A program made the position numbers and the translations under genes. A stretch of 64,000 bases of DNA. Origin: Onthophagus taurus. Lineage: Eukaryota > Arthropoda > Insecta > Coleoptera > Scarabaeidae. A model generated the notes under the pieces. That model did no database searches and was not told where the DNA came from. It saw only the letters and a program-made list of their open reading frames with translations. Where the stretch lies: NCBI RefSeq assembly GCF_036711975.1, contig NC_091976.1:22878001-22942000 (forward strand). Direction: 5' to 3'. This document shows, piece after piece, positions 38,662-50,600 of the stretch. Every line of letters begins with the position of its first letter. The stretch's first letter is position 1.

Positions 38662-39798
38662 GTGAGATGTTACTTAGAAATTACTTCATTTAAAGAGTTT
38701 GTTTTAAAATTTTTGGTTGTTAACACTTAATTATGTTGGTTTTGAGTGCTAATTTATTTTTAATTTCTTCGCTTCTTTTTTTATCGTACTCTTCTTGTTA
38801 TTGTTGAGCTTATTAATTACAATTAAGTGAGTTCCGACAATGATAAAGCGTAGCGTAACGAGCTATTTTTGTAATCGTTGAATACATTGTTATAAAAACT
38901 TTATCAACGATTAAAAAAAATTCTTGTGCTAATAACAGTTTAGTTATCAATAAAGAATGTTTTGATATCGAAAGTGTTGTGTTATCAAAATAGGTAATGT
39001 TGGGCAAGTATTTTTTTTTAATTCGGCCTTGAACGATTGAACGATTTTGTAACATTGTTACTTTACTATTTGTTATACGTATACCTGAGGATTATAAAGC
39101 ATGTCGTTTTAAAAAGAAACAAGGTCAGGGCAAGACAAGAAATGGTTTAGAAAATTATTTTTATGAAGCCTCGACCTAAAAACATCCATTTTGGGATTAG
39201 TTTAACTACTATATTTAACTTAATTTTTATTTTATTTTAACTTATATATATGTATTAATTGTCTTTTAGTGCCACCCATAATTCCTCATTGTATTTTTAT
39301 CTCCCTAATTAGAATTGACATCAATTCCATCAACGACAAGTTTAATGGTTCCGCTTGTTCTGATTTTGTTCGCTTGTGCTGAACTAGGGCTATAGATTAA
39401 AATTTTGATAAGCTGTGGTGAATGTTCTGTATACCATCATAATTTGCAAATTATTACTTACAACAAATATTTTCAAGCAATTTATGCATTAAGTTATAAA
39501 GCATATCAAAATAAACACCACACGCTTTTCTGCAAACTGGTTAGTCAAACCTTGAAAGCAAGCAATCATCAGTTTTGAATTTTCTGTTTCATTTTTATCA
39601 TATTTCAAAATGTTACTTAGCCATACAGCTTTTCCCAGCTTAGGTGATTTGATAGTTTATTATGCTTTTATGTTTTATTTTTCTGTTCCATTTATTCTTT
39701 TTAAACCTCGACCCAATAAATATATTTCACCCTTCAAAAAAAGAAACCTTTTTAAAATGGAAGCCTTTTAAAAATATCTTTTTATTTTTTCTTTTAAG

Positions 39799-40155
39799 GA
39801 AACTGTGTCCTTGCTAGATGAGTCAGGATTTACCCAAAGAAATCATGTCTGATATTGTGATGACTGTTACGTCGAGTAAAGATACTTGTAAAATGGAAGA
39901 TATAACTTGTAATTCTTCCTGTCCCGCCCTAAGAAAGGTCAGGTCAAGACGAGAAATTTTTAAAAAAGATTTAGACTTTAGAAATCTACTTTTTTTAAGA
40001 AAACTGTACTTGATAGATTACTCAGGAATTAACCAAGAATGTTATCTCCGATATCCTGATGAGCGTTACGGCGGATGAATCGACTCATCGCAATACTTCC
40101 GGTCCCACCCTAAGAAAGAAACATAGACCTCTTCCTCCTCCTCCTCGTCGTAGAG
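39799..40155 (+). other. Diverged duplicated exon-like segments; possible ZnT N-terminal exon
   Basis: Two related segments, 39799-39937 and 40000-40155, each follow a pyrimidine tract ending in AAG. They translate similarly: MSDIVMTVTSS and ISDILMSVTAD, then CPALRKV versus GPTLRKK. The second ends PLPPPPRRR and a donor AGAG|GTAAAC. Spliced to the acceptor at 40445 it stays in frame with the ZnT ATG (phase 1 plus GA), giving a 33-residue extension from ATG 40059. The first copy leaves in a phase that does not fit. A piece of the first copy's end also occurs at 39115-39141, so this may be repeat debris instead. Confidence 0.35.
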
Positions 40156-40447
40156 GTAAACCCACCTATTTTCCCTCCCTATATATATATTTTCTTTTTT
40201 TATTACAAAACGTTTTTTTTTTGATTCTACGTGACTATACACAGAAATAACCGTGCTTGAAAAACCGTAAAATCCCAACAATTATTCAAAGAAATTGCAC
40301 GTTAACAATTATTACCTCATTTCTATTCCAGCTCAAGGTATATTTTTTTAACGCACCGTTAGTAACAACTTAATAATAAACATTTTAAAATTGATAACGA
40401 AATTGTAAAATTGTAATTGTAATTTAATTTTTTTTATTATTATAGGA

Positions 40448-43400
40448 ATGGGAAGGTTTGGAAAAAAATGTCGCCTTCTATCGATGTTATGGCTAACGAC
40501 CGGATATTTTGTGGTGGAAATTGTTGTTGGATACGTTACGAATTCGATGGCTTTGGTTGCGGACAGTTTCCACATGCTCAGCGACGTTGCGGCCTTGATT
40601 ATTGCCTTTGTATCCGTTAAAGTAAGTCTAAATTTAAAATGGGATTTCCTAAAAAAAGAAATAACACGATGAGGAGAAGATCATTTCATTCTTTACGTTT
40701 ATTTTAAGCTTAAGTCATATTTTTAGAGATATTTTCGTAGAAAGAATTTTGTTATTTATGGATTCTAAGGAATGACCCTAGTCAAAGAAAGTAAAATGTC
40801 CTGCATCGATTTAGTATATTCTTTTAGTATAAGACTTACAGTAATTCATTTTACTATGAATACCCTGAAATGTAGCTTTATTATACAAATCAATCATATG
40901 TTTTTAATAAAGATAACAATGTCAATCAAGATAACCTAAACAAATAAGTAGATCTATTAGATCTATTAAAACTAGATAGTCAAGATACATACAAGCAATA
41001 AATCAAAAATTTTTCTTTGTATTTCACCCTTGCGATGTAATGGGTTAAGGTTATAATGTATTTAAAGTTGTTTTGTCAACCAATTCTTGCTCTTAGACGC
41101 ATAGATATCAAGAAATATACGAAAATGTGAAAATTTGATGAATTAGTTGTTTTTGTTAAGTAGTTGATAGTAAAATTGAGAAATCTGTGCATGTTACAAA
41201 AAAATTTTAGGTCAAAATTTGTAGCAAATTTTATACTTAACAACATTGCTCTCTTGCACCTTTGCTCTCAGATGCATAGATATCGAGAAATATATGAAAA
41301 TGTGAAAATTTTACGAATTAGTTGTTTTTTCAAATGGTTGATGGTAACCCTGGGGAATCTGAGCATGTTACAAAAAAACCTTTAGATCAAAACATGTAGC
41401 AAATATTATGCTTAACAATATTGCTTTCTTGCGCTTTTGCTCTCAGACGCATAGATATCGAGAATTATATGAAAATGTGAAAATTTTACGAATTAGTTGT
41501 TTTTTCAAATGGTTGATGGTAACACTGGGGAATCTGAGCATGTTATAAAAGATCTTTTAGAACAAAAGTTGTAGCAAATTTTATGCTTAGCAATATTGCT
41601 CTATCGCACTTTTGCTCTCAGACGCATAAATATCGAGAGATATACGAAAATGTAAAAATTTGACGAATTAGTTCTTTTTCAAATTGTTGATGGTAACATT
41701 GAGGAATCTGAGCATGTTACAAAAAAACGTTTAGAACAAAACATGTAGCAAATTTTATGCTTAACAATATTGCTCTCTTGCGCTTTTGCTCCCAGACGCG
41801 TAGATATCGAGAATTATATGAAAATGTGAAAATTTTACGAATTAGTTGTTTTTCATGTTGTTGATGGTAACACTGGGGAGTCTGAGCATGTAAAAAAAAT
41901 CTTTTAGAATATAACTTGTAGCAAATTTTATGCTTAACAATATTGGTCTGTTGCACTTTTGCTGTCAGACGCGTAGATATTGAGAATTATACGAAAATGT
42001 AAAAATTTGACGAATTAGTTGTTTTTTCATATTGTTAATGGCAACACTGGGGAATCTGAGCATGTTGCAAAAAAACTTTTAGAACAAAAGTTGTAGCAAA
42101 TTTTATGCCTAACAATATTGCTTTGTTACAATTTGGCTCTCAAACTAATACTTCATCTAAAAAAAATAATGAGACATGAACCGGATGGCGATAATTAACC
42201 GGATATTGACTAAAAATGACAAAAATAAACAATGGAAGATAAATGTTAAAGAGATAAATGATTTCCTTTTAATTTAATAATTTACAAATGTATTTTGTTT
42301 TAGATGTCTCCAAAAAAATGGTCAAAAAATACATTTGGTTGGGCCAGAGCCGAAGTATTAGGCGCCTTAGTAAACGCAGTTTTTCTCGTAGCACTTTGCT
42401 TCTCAATAACAGTGGAAGCCTGTAAAAGATTTATAGAAAGGGAACCAATTCATAACCCTCAACTGTTATTAATCGTGGGAGGAGCCGGATTAGTGGTTAA
42501 TTTAATTGGATTAGCTTTATTCCATGGTAAACAAATATCTTTCAATTATTTACAAATTTTTTCATTCATACGAAACATTTTTAGAACACGGTTCTTCAAA
42601 ACGTCATTCACATTCGCCGCATGGTTTATCAAGAAGTCGAAATCGTTTAACACAATTAGCTGTAACCGATGATAATGAAAACGATGAAACTTTTCCAAGT
42701 CCACCACCTCCACAAGTGGAATCCGTTCAAAGAAGACATGGTCATAGTCATGGTATTCATGGTCATAGTCACGCCGGAAATATGAATATGCGCGGCGTGT
42801 TTTTACATGTTTTATCGGACGCGTTAGGTTCGGTGATTGTTGTTATTTCTGCGTTGGTCTTTTGGCTGACCGATTGGCAGTACAAGTATTACATAGATCC
42901 GGCGCTTAGTATAGTCTTGGTGATACTCATTCTAAATTCAGTTTGGCCCCTTTTGAAGGATTCGGCGCTTATTTTGCTACAAACGGTTCCTACGCACATT
43001 CAAGTCGATGACATACAAAGGAGGTTATTGGCGAAAGTCGATGGGGTACTCGCTGTACATGAATTTCATGTGTGGCAGTTAGCTGGTGATAGAATTATAG
43101 CGTCCGCACATATACGGTAATTATTTTTGTCCACAATTACCTTATAAATGAGTTTTCTTAATCAAAATCATTTTTCACAGAGTGAAAAAACTCAACTTGA
43201 CAGACTAATAATAATTATTTGAAACGTCAAAATTTCAAAAACGTCAATTTAATTTAATTTTTTTTAGGATTTTCTAAATGTTTGATATTAAAAAAACGTA
43301 AAAAAATTCCTGTTTTCATATGATTTAGCATAAATTAATTAATTTTCGTAAAAAAAACATGACGTTTCATAAAATTGACATTTAATTTTGACAAATTGCT

Positions 43401-44465
43401 GTGAAGTTGGTTACGGTTGGTAACATTGAATTTGTGTCACATTGACGTTTAATCTATTCAAAAATTTATTTAAAAGAATAAATTTAGGGAATCTATTTCA
43501 ATAGGTAGTTGTGGACAAAGTATAGTATTCCACGCACATATAATGAGCTATTATTCACTCATGTGCTCATGCTCATACAATATTTTCTTTTTTAAATATC
43601 AAATTGTATATTTTTCGTTGTTAGATGTCGAAATTTGAGTGAATATATGAAGATAGCAGGAAAAGTAAAAGAATTCTTTCACAATGAAGGAATACATTCG
43701 ACAACAATTCAACCGGAATTTGTTGATTACGCCGATTATCCGCCAAATTCCGATGATGGGGAACAAACGGACGATTGCATCTTGGATTGCCCCCAAACTG
43801 TTAGTGATTCTTGTATAATGAATACTTGTTGTGGGCCGTCGAAAGAGGTATGATTATTTTTGTTGATTTTAAATGTTTTTTCTTTGGTTATGGCTAGTTT
43901 TCAACTTCATTTTCATTTAAAAATACAGCATGAAAGAAGACGTTTATCCTGATTTTCTATGTGTTTCGTCCACCTTTGTATTAATATTTGCATGAAAAAA
44001 CACTTCGTTTCCGTTCTTTGTTAAGGTAACCTTTAAATCATATCTTTGCTGCTTTATTCTTTCCTTTTTGCTTTTTCTTTTCATTTTTCTTTGCTTCTTC
44101 TTTTCGCTTTATTATTTCAGAGTAAAAGGTGGTTGCTTAGCGAAGTTTATTAAATTAAAAAAGCTTTTTATGTAAGTTGGATTTAAATAAAAAAAAACAT
44201 TTTTGTAATTGTTGAAAATTGTAATCGTTTTTTTTTTGTAATTAATTAGGGTAAAGATAGTCCTTCTCCGGGAGATACTCCATACTTATGTAGACAACGT
44301 ACAAATACAACGGCAAGTAATAATCGTGCTCAAGAGATAAACGCGATGGAAAATGGGGCTCTTCTTCACGAAGGTTCTGCGTTATCGCAAACTGACTGTT
44401 GTTGTGAAACGCGCGGTTGCGAATGTGGAAATGGGGCCGCGGTTGGTCAGGAGTCGTGCGTTTGA
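40448..44465 (+). CDS. ZnT1: ZnT1-like zinc exporter (SLC30 cation diffusion facilitator)
   Basis: Exons 40448-40621, 42304-42526, 42585-43116, 43625-43847 and 44250-44465 join in phase to 455 residues. Six membrane segments are readable. The zinc site motifs are ADSFHMLSD in TM2 and HVLSDALGS in TM5. Between TM4 and TM5 is a His-rich cytosolic loop (HEHGSSKRHSHSPHG and RRHGHSHGIHGHSHAG). The C-terminal domain contains LQTVPTHIQVDDIQ and VHEFHVWQLAGDRIIASAHI. The tail is unusually Cys-rich (DCILDCP, CCGPSKE, DCCCETRGCECG, ending SCV). Family knowledge: ZnT1/Drosophila ZnT63C moves cytosolic zinc out across the plasma membrane. The ATG at 40448 is the conservative start; an upstream in-frame exon may add 33 residues. 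Intron 1 (1,682 bp) holds a 175 bp satellite array. AATAAA at 44933-44938. Confidence 0.95.
41060..42160. repeat. 175 bp satellite, array 1, in ZnT intron 1 (about 6 monomers)
   Basis: The phrase GCATAGATATCGAGAA recurs near 41098, 41271, 41449, 41623, 41798 and 41974 (spacing 173-178), with GACGAATTAGTTG, GGTAACACTGGGGAATCTGA and AACAATATTGCTCT in fixed order between. Monomers are diverged from each other. The array fills most of the intron and stops about 140 bp before the next exon. Confidence 0.95.
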
Positions 44466-45094
44466 CACTGGCCACACCTTAGAACCCTTCGTTAAGTTCC
44501 CAACTTTTTTTTAACACAATAAGAAATTTGTTGAATATGTAAAAATTTTATTTATACCGCGACAAAATGGGTCAAGCACCAAGTAAGATTATTATTTCTT
44601 TTATTTCTTTTTAATCTAGTCTTACAAAAACATTATATAAAAATTGTACATTTAGATTTATAAATAATATTATATTATTATAATTATAAAAAAATAATGA
44701 ATGTGTTTACACAAAAGCTAGAATTTTTTTCTTTGTAAATACTTTAACGTTCCGATCTCAAGTGCTTATTATGTCTTTTGAGAAGTTAAAGAATTAATTT
44801 TATGAAGGAACTGTGTAAGATTTTATAAACTTTTAAGCGATAATTGAATTTTTTAAGTGTTTACTTTTATTTTTTGAATCTTATTTTTTTTTAATAAGAC
44901 GATATAAGCAGTTGACTTTGTTATGAAATGTTAATAAAAGATGTGATGAGGAATAGCACAGTGAAATAAAAAGAAATATAAACACTTTAAATTTTGTGTT
45001 TGTTAACCCATTTGCATTATAAGCTCAGATGTACTAAAACTAGACCTAACACTAACACTAGATCTAGAATCATGTGTCTCTTAAGATGACTTGA
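44466..45094. other. ZnT 3' UTR and spacer, with a fragment of the CTAGTTCTAG family
   Basis: 3' UTR of the zinc exporter up to its poly(A) signal near 44938. At about 45027-45090 a short stretch (AAACTAGACCTAACACTAAC, CTAGATCTAGAATCATGTGT) is a partial copy of the palindromic repeat seen at 34086 and 55555, directly before the 175 bp array. Confidence 0.6.
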
Positions 45095-47525
45095 AAGAAA
45101 CTTGTAGCAAATTTTATGCTTAACAATATTGCTAAAATTTGACGAATTAGTCGTTTTTTTAAGTTGTTGATGATAACACTAGAGAATCTGAGCATGTGAC
45201 AAAAAAACTTTTAGCACAAAACTTGTAGTAAATGTTATGCTTAACAATATTGTTCTCCTACACTTTTGCTCTCAGACGCATAGATATCGAGAATTATACG
45301 AAAATGTGAACATTTGACGAATTACTTATTTCATTAAGTTGTTGATGGTAACACTGGGGAATCTGAGCATGTTTCAAAAAAACTTTTAGAACATAACTTG
45401 TAACAAATTTGATGCTTAACAATATTGTTCTTTTGCACTTTTGCTCTCAGATGCATAGATATCGAGAAAAATACGAAAATGTGACAATTTGACGAATTAG
45501 TTGGTTTTTCAAGCTGTTGATGGTAACATTAGGGAATCTGAGCATGTTACAAAAAAACTTTTAGAACAAAAGTTGTAGCAAATTTTAGGCTTAGCAATAT
45601 TGCTCTATTGCGTTTTTGCTCTCAGGCGGATAGATATCGAGAGATATACGAATATGTGAAAATTAGACGAATTAGTTCTTTTTCTAATTGTTGATGGTAA
45701 CATTGGGGAACCTGAGCATGTTGCAAAAAAACTTTTAGAATAAAAGTTGTAGCAAATTTTATGCTTAACAATATTGCTCTCTTGCACTTTTCTCCTCAGA
45801 CGCATAGATATCGAGAAAAATACGAATATTTGATAATTTGAGGAATTAGTTGGTTTTTCAAGTTGTTGATGGTAGCATTGGGGAATCTGACCATGTTACA
45901 AAAAAGCTTTTAGAACAATAGTTGTACCAAATTTTATGCCTAATAATATTGCTCTATTGCACTTTTGCTCTCAGACATATAGACATCAAGAAAAATACGA
46001 AAATATGAAAATTTGACGAATTAGTTGTTTTTTCAAGTTGTTGATGGTAACACTGGGAAATCTGAGCATGTTATTAAAAACCTTTTAGAACAAAACTTGT
46101 AGCAAATTTTATGCTTAACAATATTGCTCTTTTGCACTTTTGCTCTGAGACGCATAGATATCGAGAATTATACGAAAATGTGAACATTTGACGAATTACT
46201 TATTTTATTAAGTTGTTGATGGTAACACTGAGGAATCTGAGCATGTTTCAAAAAAACTTTTAGAACATAACTTGTAACAAATTTGATGCTTAACAATATT
46301 GTTCTTTTGCACTTTTGCTCTCAGATGCATAGATATCGAGAAAAATACGAAAATGTGACAATTTGACGAATTAGTTGGTTTTTCAAGCTGTTGATGGTAA
46401 CATTGGGGAATCTGAGCATGTTACAAAAAAACTTTTAGAACAAAAGTTGTAGCAAATTTTAGGCTTAGCAATATTGCTCTATTGCGTTTTTGCTCTCAGG
46501 CGGATAGATATCGAGAGATATACGAATATGTGAAAATTAGACGAATTAGTTCTTTTTCTAATTGTTGATGGTAACATTGGGGAACCTGAGCATGTTGCAA
46601 AAAAACTTTTGGAATAAAAGTTGTAGCAAATTTTATGCTTAACAATATTGCTCTCTTGCACTTTTCTCCTCAGACGCATAGATATCGAGAAAAATACGAA
46701 TATTTGATAATTTGAGGAATTAGTTGGTTTTTCAAGTTGTTGATGGTAGCATTGGGGAATCTGACCATGTTACAAAAAAGCTTTTAGAACAATAGTTGTA
46801 CCAAATTTTATGCCTAATAATATTGCTCTATTGCACTTTTGCTGTCAGACATATAGACATCAAGAAAAATACGAAAATATGAAAATTTGACGAATTAGTT
46901 GTTTTTTCAAGTTGTTGATGGTAACACTGGGAAATCTGAGCATGTTATTAAAAACCTTTTAGAACAAAACTTGTAGCAAATTTTATGCTTAACAATATTG
47001 CTCTTTTGCACTTTTGCTCTCAGACGCATAGATATCGAGAATTATACGAAAATGTGAACATTTGACGAATTACTTATTTCATTAAGTTGTTGATGGTAAC
47101 ACTGGGGAATCTGAGCATGTTTCAAAAAAACTTTTAGAACATAACTTGTAACAAATTTGATGCTTAACAATATTGTTCTTTTGCACTTTTGCTCTCAGAT
47201 GCATAGATATCGAGAAAAATACGAAAATGTGACAATTTGACGAATTAGTTGGTTTTTCAAGCTGTTGATGGTAACATTGGGGAATCTGAGCATGTTACAA
47301 AAAAACTTTTAGAACAAAAGTTGTAGCAAATTTTAGGCTTAGCAATATTGCTCTATTGCGTTTTTGCTCTCAGGCGGATAGATATCGAGAGATATACGAA
47401 TATGTGAAAGTTAGACGAATTAGTTCTTTTTCTAATTGTTGATGGTAACATTGGGGAACCTGAGCATGTTGCAAAAAAACTTTTAGAATAAAAGTTGTAG
47501 CAAATTTTATGCTTAACAATATTGC
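45095..47525. repeat. 175 bp satellite, array 2, with 874 bp higher-order repeat
   Basis: About 14 monomers of the 175 bp family. Neighbouring monomers differ, but blocks of five recur nearly unchanged at 874 bp: the CGAGAATTATACGAAAATGTG variant with ATTACTTATTT is at about 45263, 46137 and 47011, and the GGCGGATAGATATCGAGAGA variant at about 45625, 46499 and 47373. That is a higher-order repeat of roughly 2.6 copies, the mark of recent unequal exchange of whole blocks. The array stops abruptly about 165 bp before the RSPH14-like ATG. Confidence 0.95.
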
Positions 47526-47688
47526 CGTGCGTCTTCAGACGTACAAATAGGTTAAAACTTGACAACATTAATTGACAACAATTGATTAATTGAAATAAAC
47601 AAGCTTGTCAAGTTTATCATCCTATAAACAGTTTTAGTGTCAATTTTAAAATAATTTTTTATAAATCTAAACCAATAAAGCAACAAAA

Positions 47689-50600
47689 ATGTTTAGCGAA
47701 CATAAAAATTCTTATCTCCAGCTTCATTGCAGCGGAATGAATCCAAGAATCATTAACAGATCCGTCGATTTAGGTAGCTAAAATGTTTCTTAATTAATTT
47801 TTTTTCAACACAATTTTCTTTTAGCTCGATGTCAATTAACAGTTGACTCCGGAGATTTTGAACCGCCTTGGCATCGGTTAGTTTCCGAACAACCCTGTAT
47901 TCCCGTCCAAAATGTTGACGTGCTTCGAAGACCTTTAGGTTTCGGACGATGGGCAATGCCAAAATTGGTATAATCATTAAAATATAAATTTTCTTGTAAT
48001 TCGTAAATTTTAAATGTAGCGTAGAGAACTTCATCACCCCGATGAAATCATTGTCATAGCAGCTCTTACAACATTTATTGATTTATTAAAAAACCCAGAA
48101 CGCGGAGCTGAAGCAATAACACTACGCGTACCAGATAGGTAAATGTACAAAATCAAAAATGTATTTATTTTAAAATTAAAATATTTTCATCTACTAGAAT
48201 AACTGATTTATTAAATCATGAAAACCCTGTAATTAGAGAACGAGCTTGTATGGTTTTAGCAGTTTTAGCAGAACTCGCCGATGGAAAAGAAGCAATCGTT
48301 CGTCATCCAAAGCTTTTATACTATTTAGCATTAACTCTCGATGATGTCGAAAACGCCGTTCGTATAAAAGCAGCAACTGTAGTTGAAGTAGTCTCAGATT
48401 TTTGGAAAGCCGCCGAAGAACTCGTATCTTTCGGTTACGTTCCAATCATTTTAGACTGCGTATCAAAAGATTGTGAAGAAATCGTGGTAATCTTATTGCG
48501 TGCTCTTAACAATTTAATGAACACTTGCGATGGTATGGAAGAAATGTTCGATTATGAAGCTTTCGATATATTAATGTGTATATCCCAATCTCCAAGTGTT
48601 CCTTTAAAAGTTGCCGCTTTAAAATGTTTAGCGACGCTTTTTAACACGGCCGAAGGAAGGGATTTGGCTTATAGATGTGATGTTTTGATTTATTTAAATA
48701 AATTATTACACTCAGAGGTGATTAATATTTTTTGTTTAGTAAGTTAATAATAAAAATTTTTATTTTTCAGATCCTTGAACTGTATCAAGCTGCACTTGAA
48801 GCTATAATGTTTGCAACGGTAAAATCGGCAGCGAGAATAAAAGCTTTAAAAGTTGTGCATTTATCAGATCGTTTAGTTTGCCTTTTACATGATTATTATA
48901 ATCCACCAACACAAATGCATTGTTTACAGGTAAGAATCAAATCTTATTTTTAAGCTTAGAAATTTTATATCATTTATGTAATGTATGTGAAGATATAAGA
49001 AATATTTTTGGGCAAACGGATGAGAAATGAAAACGTGAACATTTTCAACTTTTTATTGACGTCATAAAACTCAAAAATTTTATAATAACTGAGCACTAAA
49101 ACTTTTGTATCTTAACATTTTTCGATTGCTATCTTACTTTAGGAAATAACCGACTGTTTCCATACTTTTTTTTTAAATATGACACATACCGATATATAAA
49201 GTGTTAAGCTTAAGATGTTTGAACTTAGTTTAAGACATACTGTATATCAGCGTGGCCTTTTTCTAAATACTTTTATTCAAAAATGATAATTTCTACTATG
49301 TATGTACAGTGTAGCATTCTCCATCCATCACTGCAAATTATTAATCTCTTCTTCTACTTTCACATCCGGATTAAGAATAATTTTTTCTCTTGGTGTCTGG
49401 ACCCAGTATTTATACAAGTATTTATGTCAAATCACTTCTTTTTGTTCATAATCTCGAAGACATCAACTTTGCCAATAAGTAGGACGACAACGCTACGGTA
49501 ACACTGGGGAATCTGAGCATGTTACAAAAAACATTTAGAACAAAACTTGTAGAAAATTTTATGTCCAACAATATTGGTCTCTTGCACTTTTGCTCTCAGA
49601 GGCTTAGATATCAAGAAATATACGAAAATGTGAAAATTTGACGAATTAGTTGTTTTTTCAAATGGTTGATGGTAACATTGGGGAATCTGAGCATGTTACA
49701 AAAAAACATTTGGAACAAAACTTGTAGCAAATTTCATGCTCATCAATATTGCTCTCTTGCACTTTTGCTCTCAGAGGCATAGATATCAAGAAATATACGA
49801 AAATGTGAAAATTTGACGAATTAGTTGTTTTTTCAAATGGTTGATGGTAACACTGGAGAATGTGAGCATGTTACAAAAAAACATTTGGAACAAAACTTGT
49901 AGCAAATTTCATGCTCATCAATATTGCTCTCTTGCACTTTTGCTCTCAGAGGCATAGATATCAAGAAATATACGAAAATGTGAAAATTGGACGAATTAGT
50001 TGTTTTTTCAAATGGTTGATGGTAACACTGGAGAATGTGAGCATGTTACAAAAAAACATTTAGAACAAAACTTGTAGCAAATTTCATGCTCAACAATATT
50101 GCTCTCTTGCACTTTTGCTCTCAGAGGTATAGATATCAAGAAATGTACGAAAATGTGAAAATTTGACGAACTATTTGTTTTTTCAAATGGTTGATGGTAA
50201 TACTGGGGAATCTGAGCATGTTACAAAAAACATTGGAACAAAACTTGTAGCAAATTTCATGCTCATCAATATTGCTCTCTTGCACTTTTGCTCTCAGAGG
50301 CATAGATATCAAGAAATATACGAAAATGTGAAAATTTGACGAAGTAGTTGTTTTTTCAAATGGTTGATGGTAACACTGGAGAATCTGAGCATGTTACAAA
50401 GAAACTTTTACAACAAAACTTGTTGCAAATTTCATGCTCAACAATATTGCTCTGTTGCACTTTTGCTCTCAGAGGCATAGATATCGAGAAATATAAGAAT
50501 ATGTGAAAATTTTACGAATTAGTTGTTTTTTCAAATGGTTGATGGTAACACGTTAGAATCTGAGCATGTTACAAAAAAACCTTTTACAACAAAACTTGTA

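Noticed and set aside
43117-43624. Several 'attgacgttt'/'aaacgtcaat' inverted motifs in ZnT intron 3
   Set aside because: Short, scattered and not framed by defined ends; not enough to call an element.
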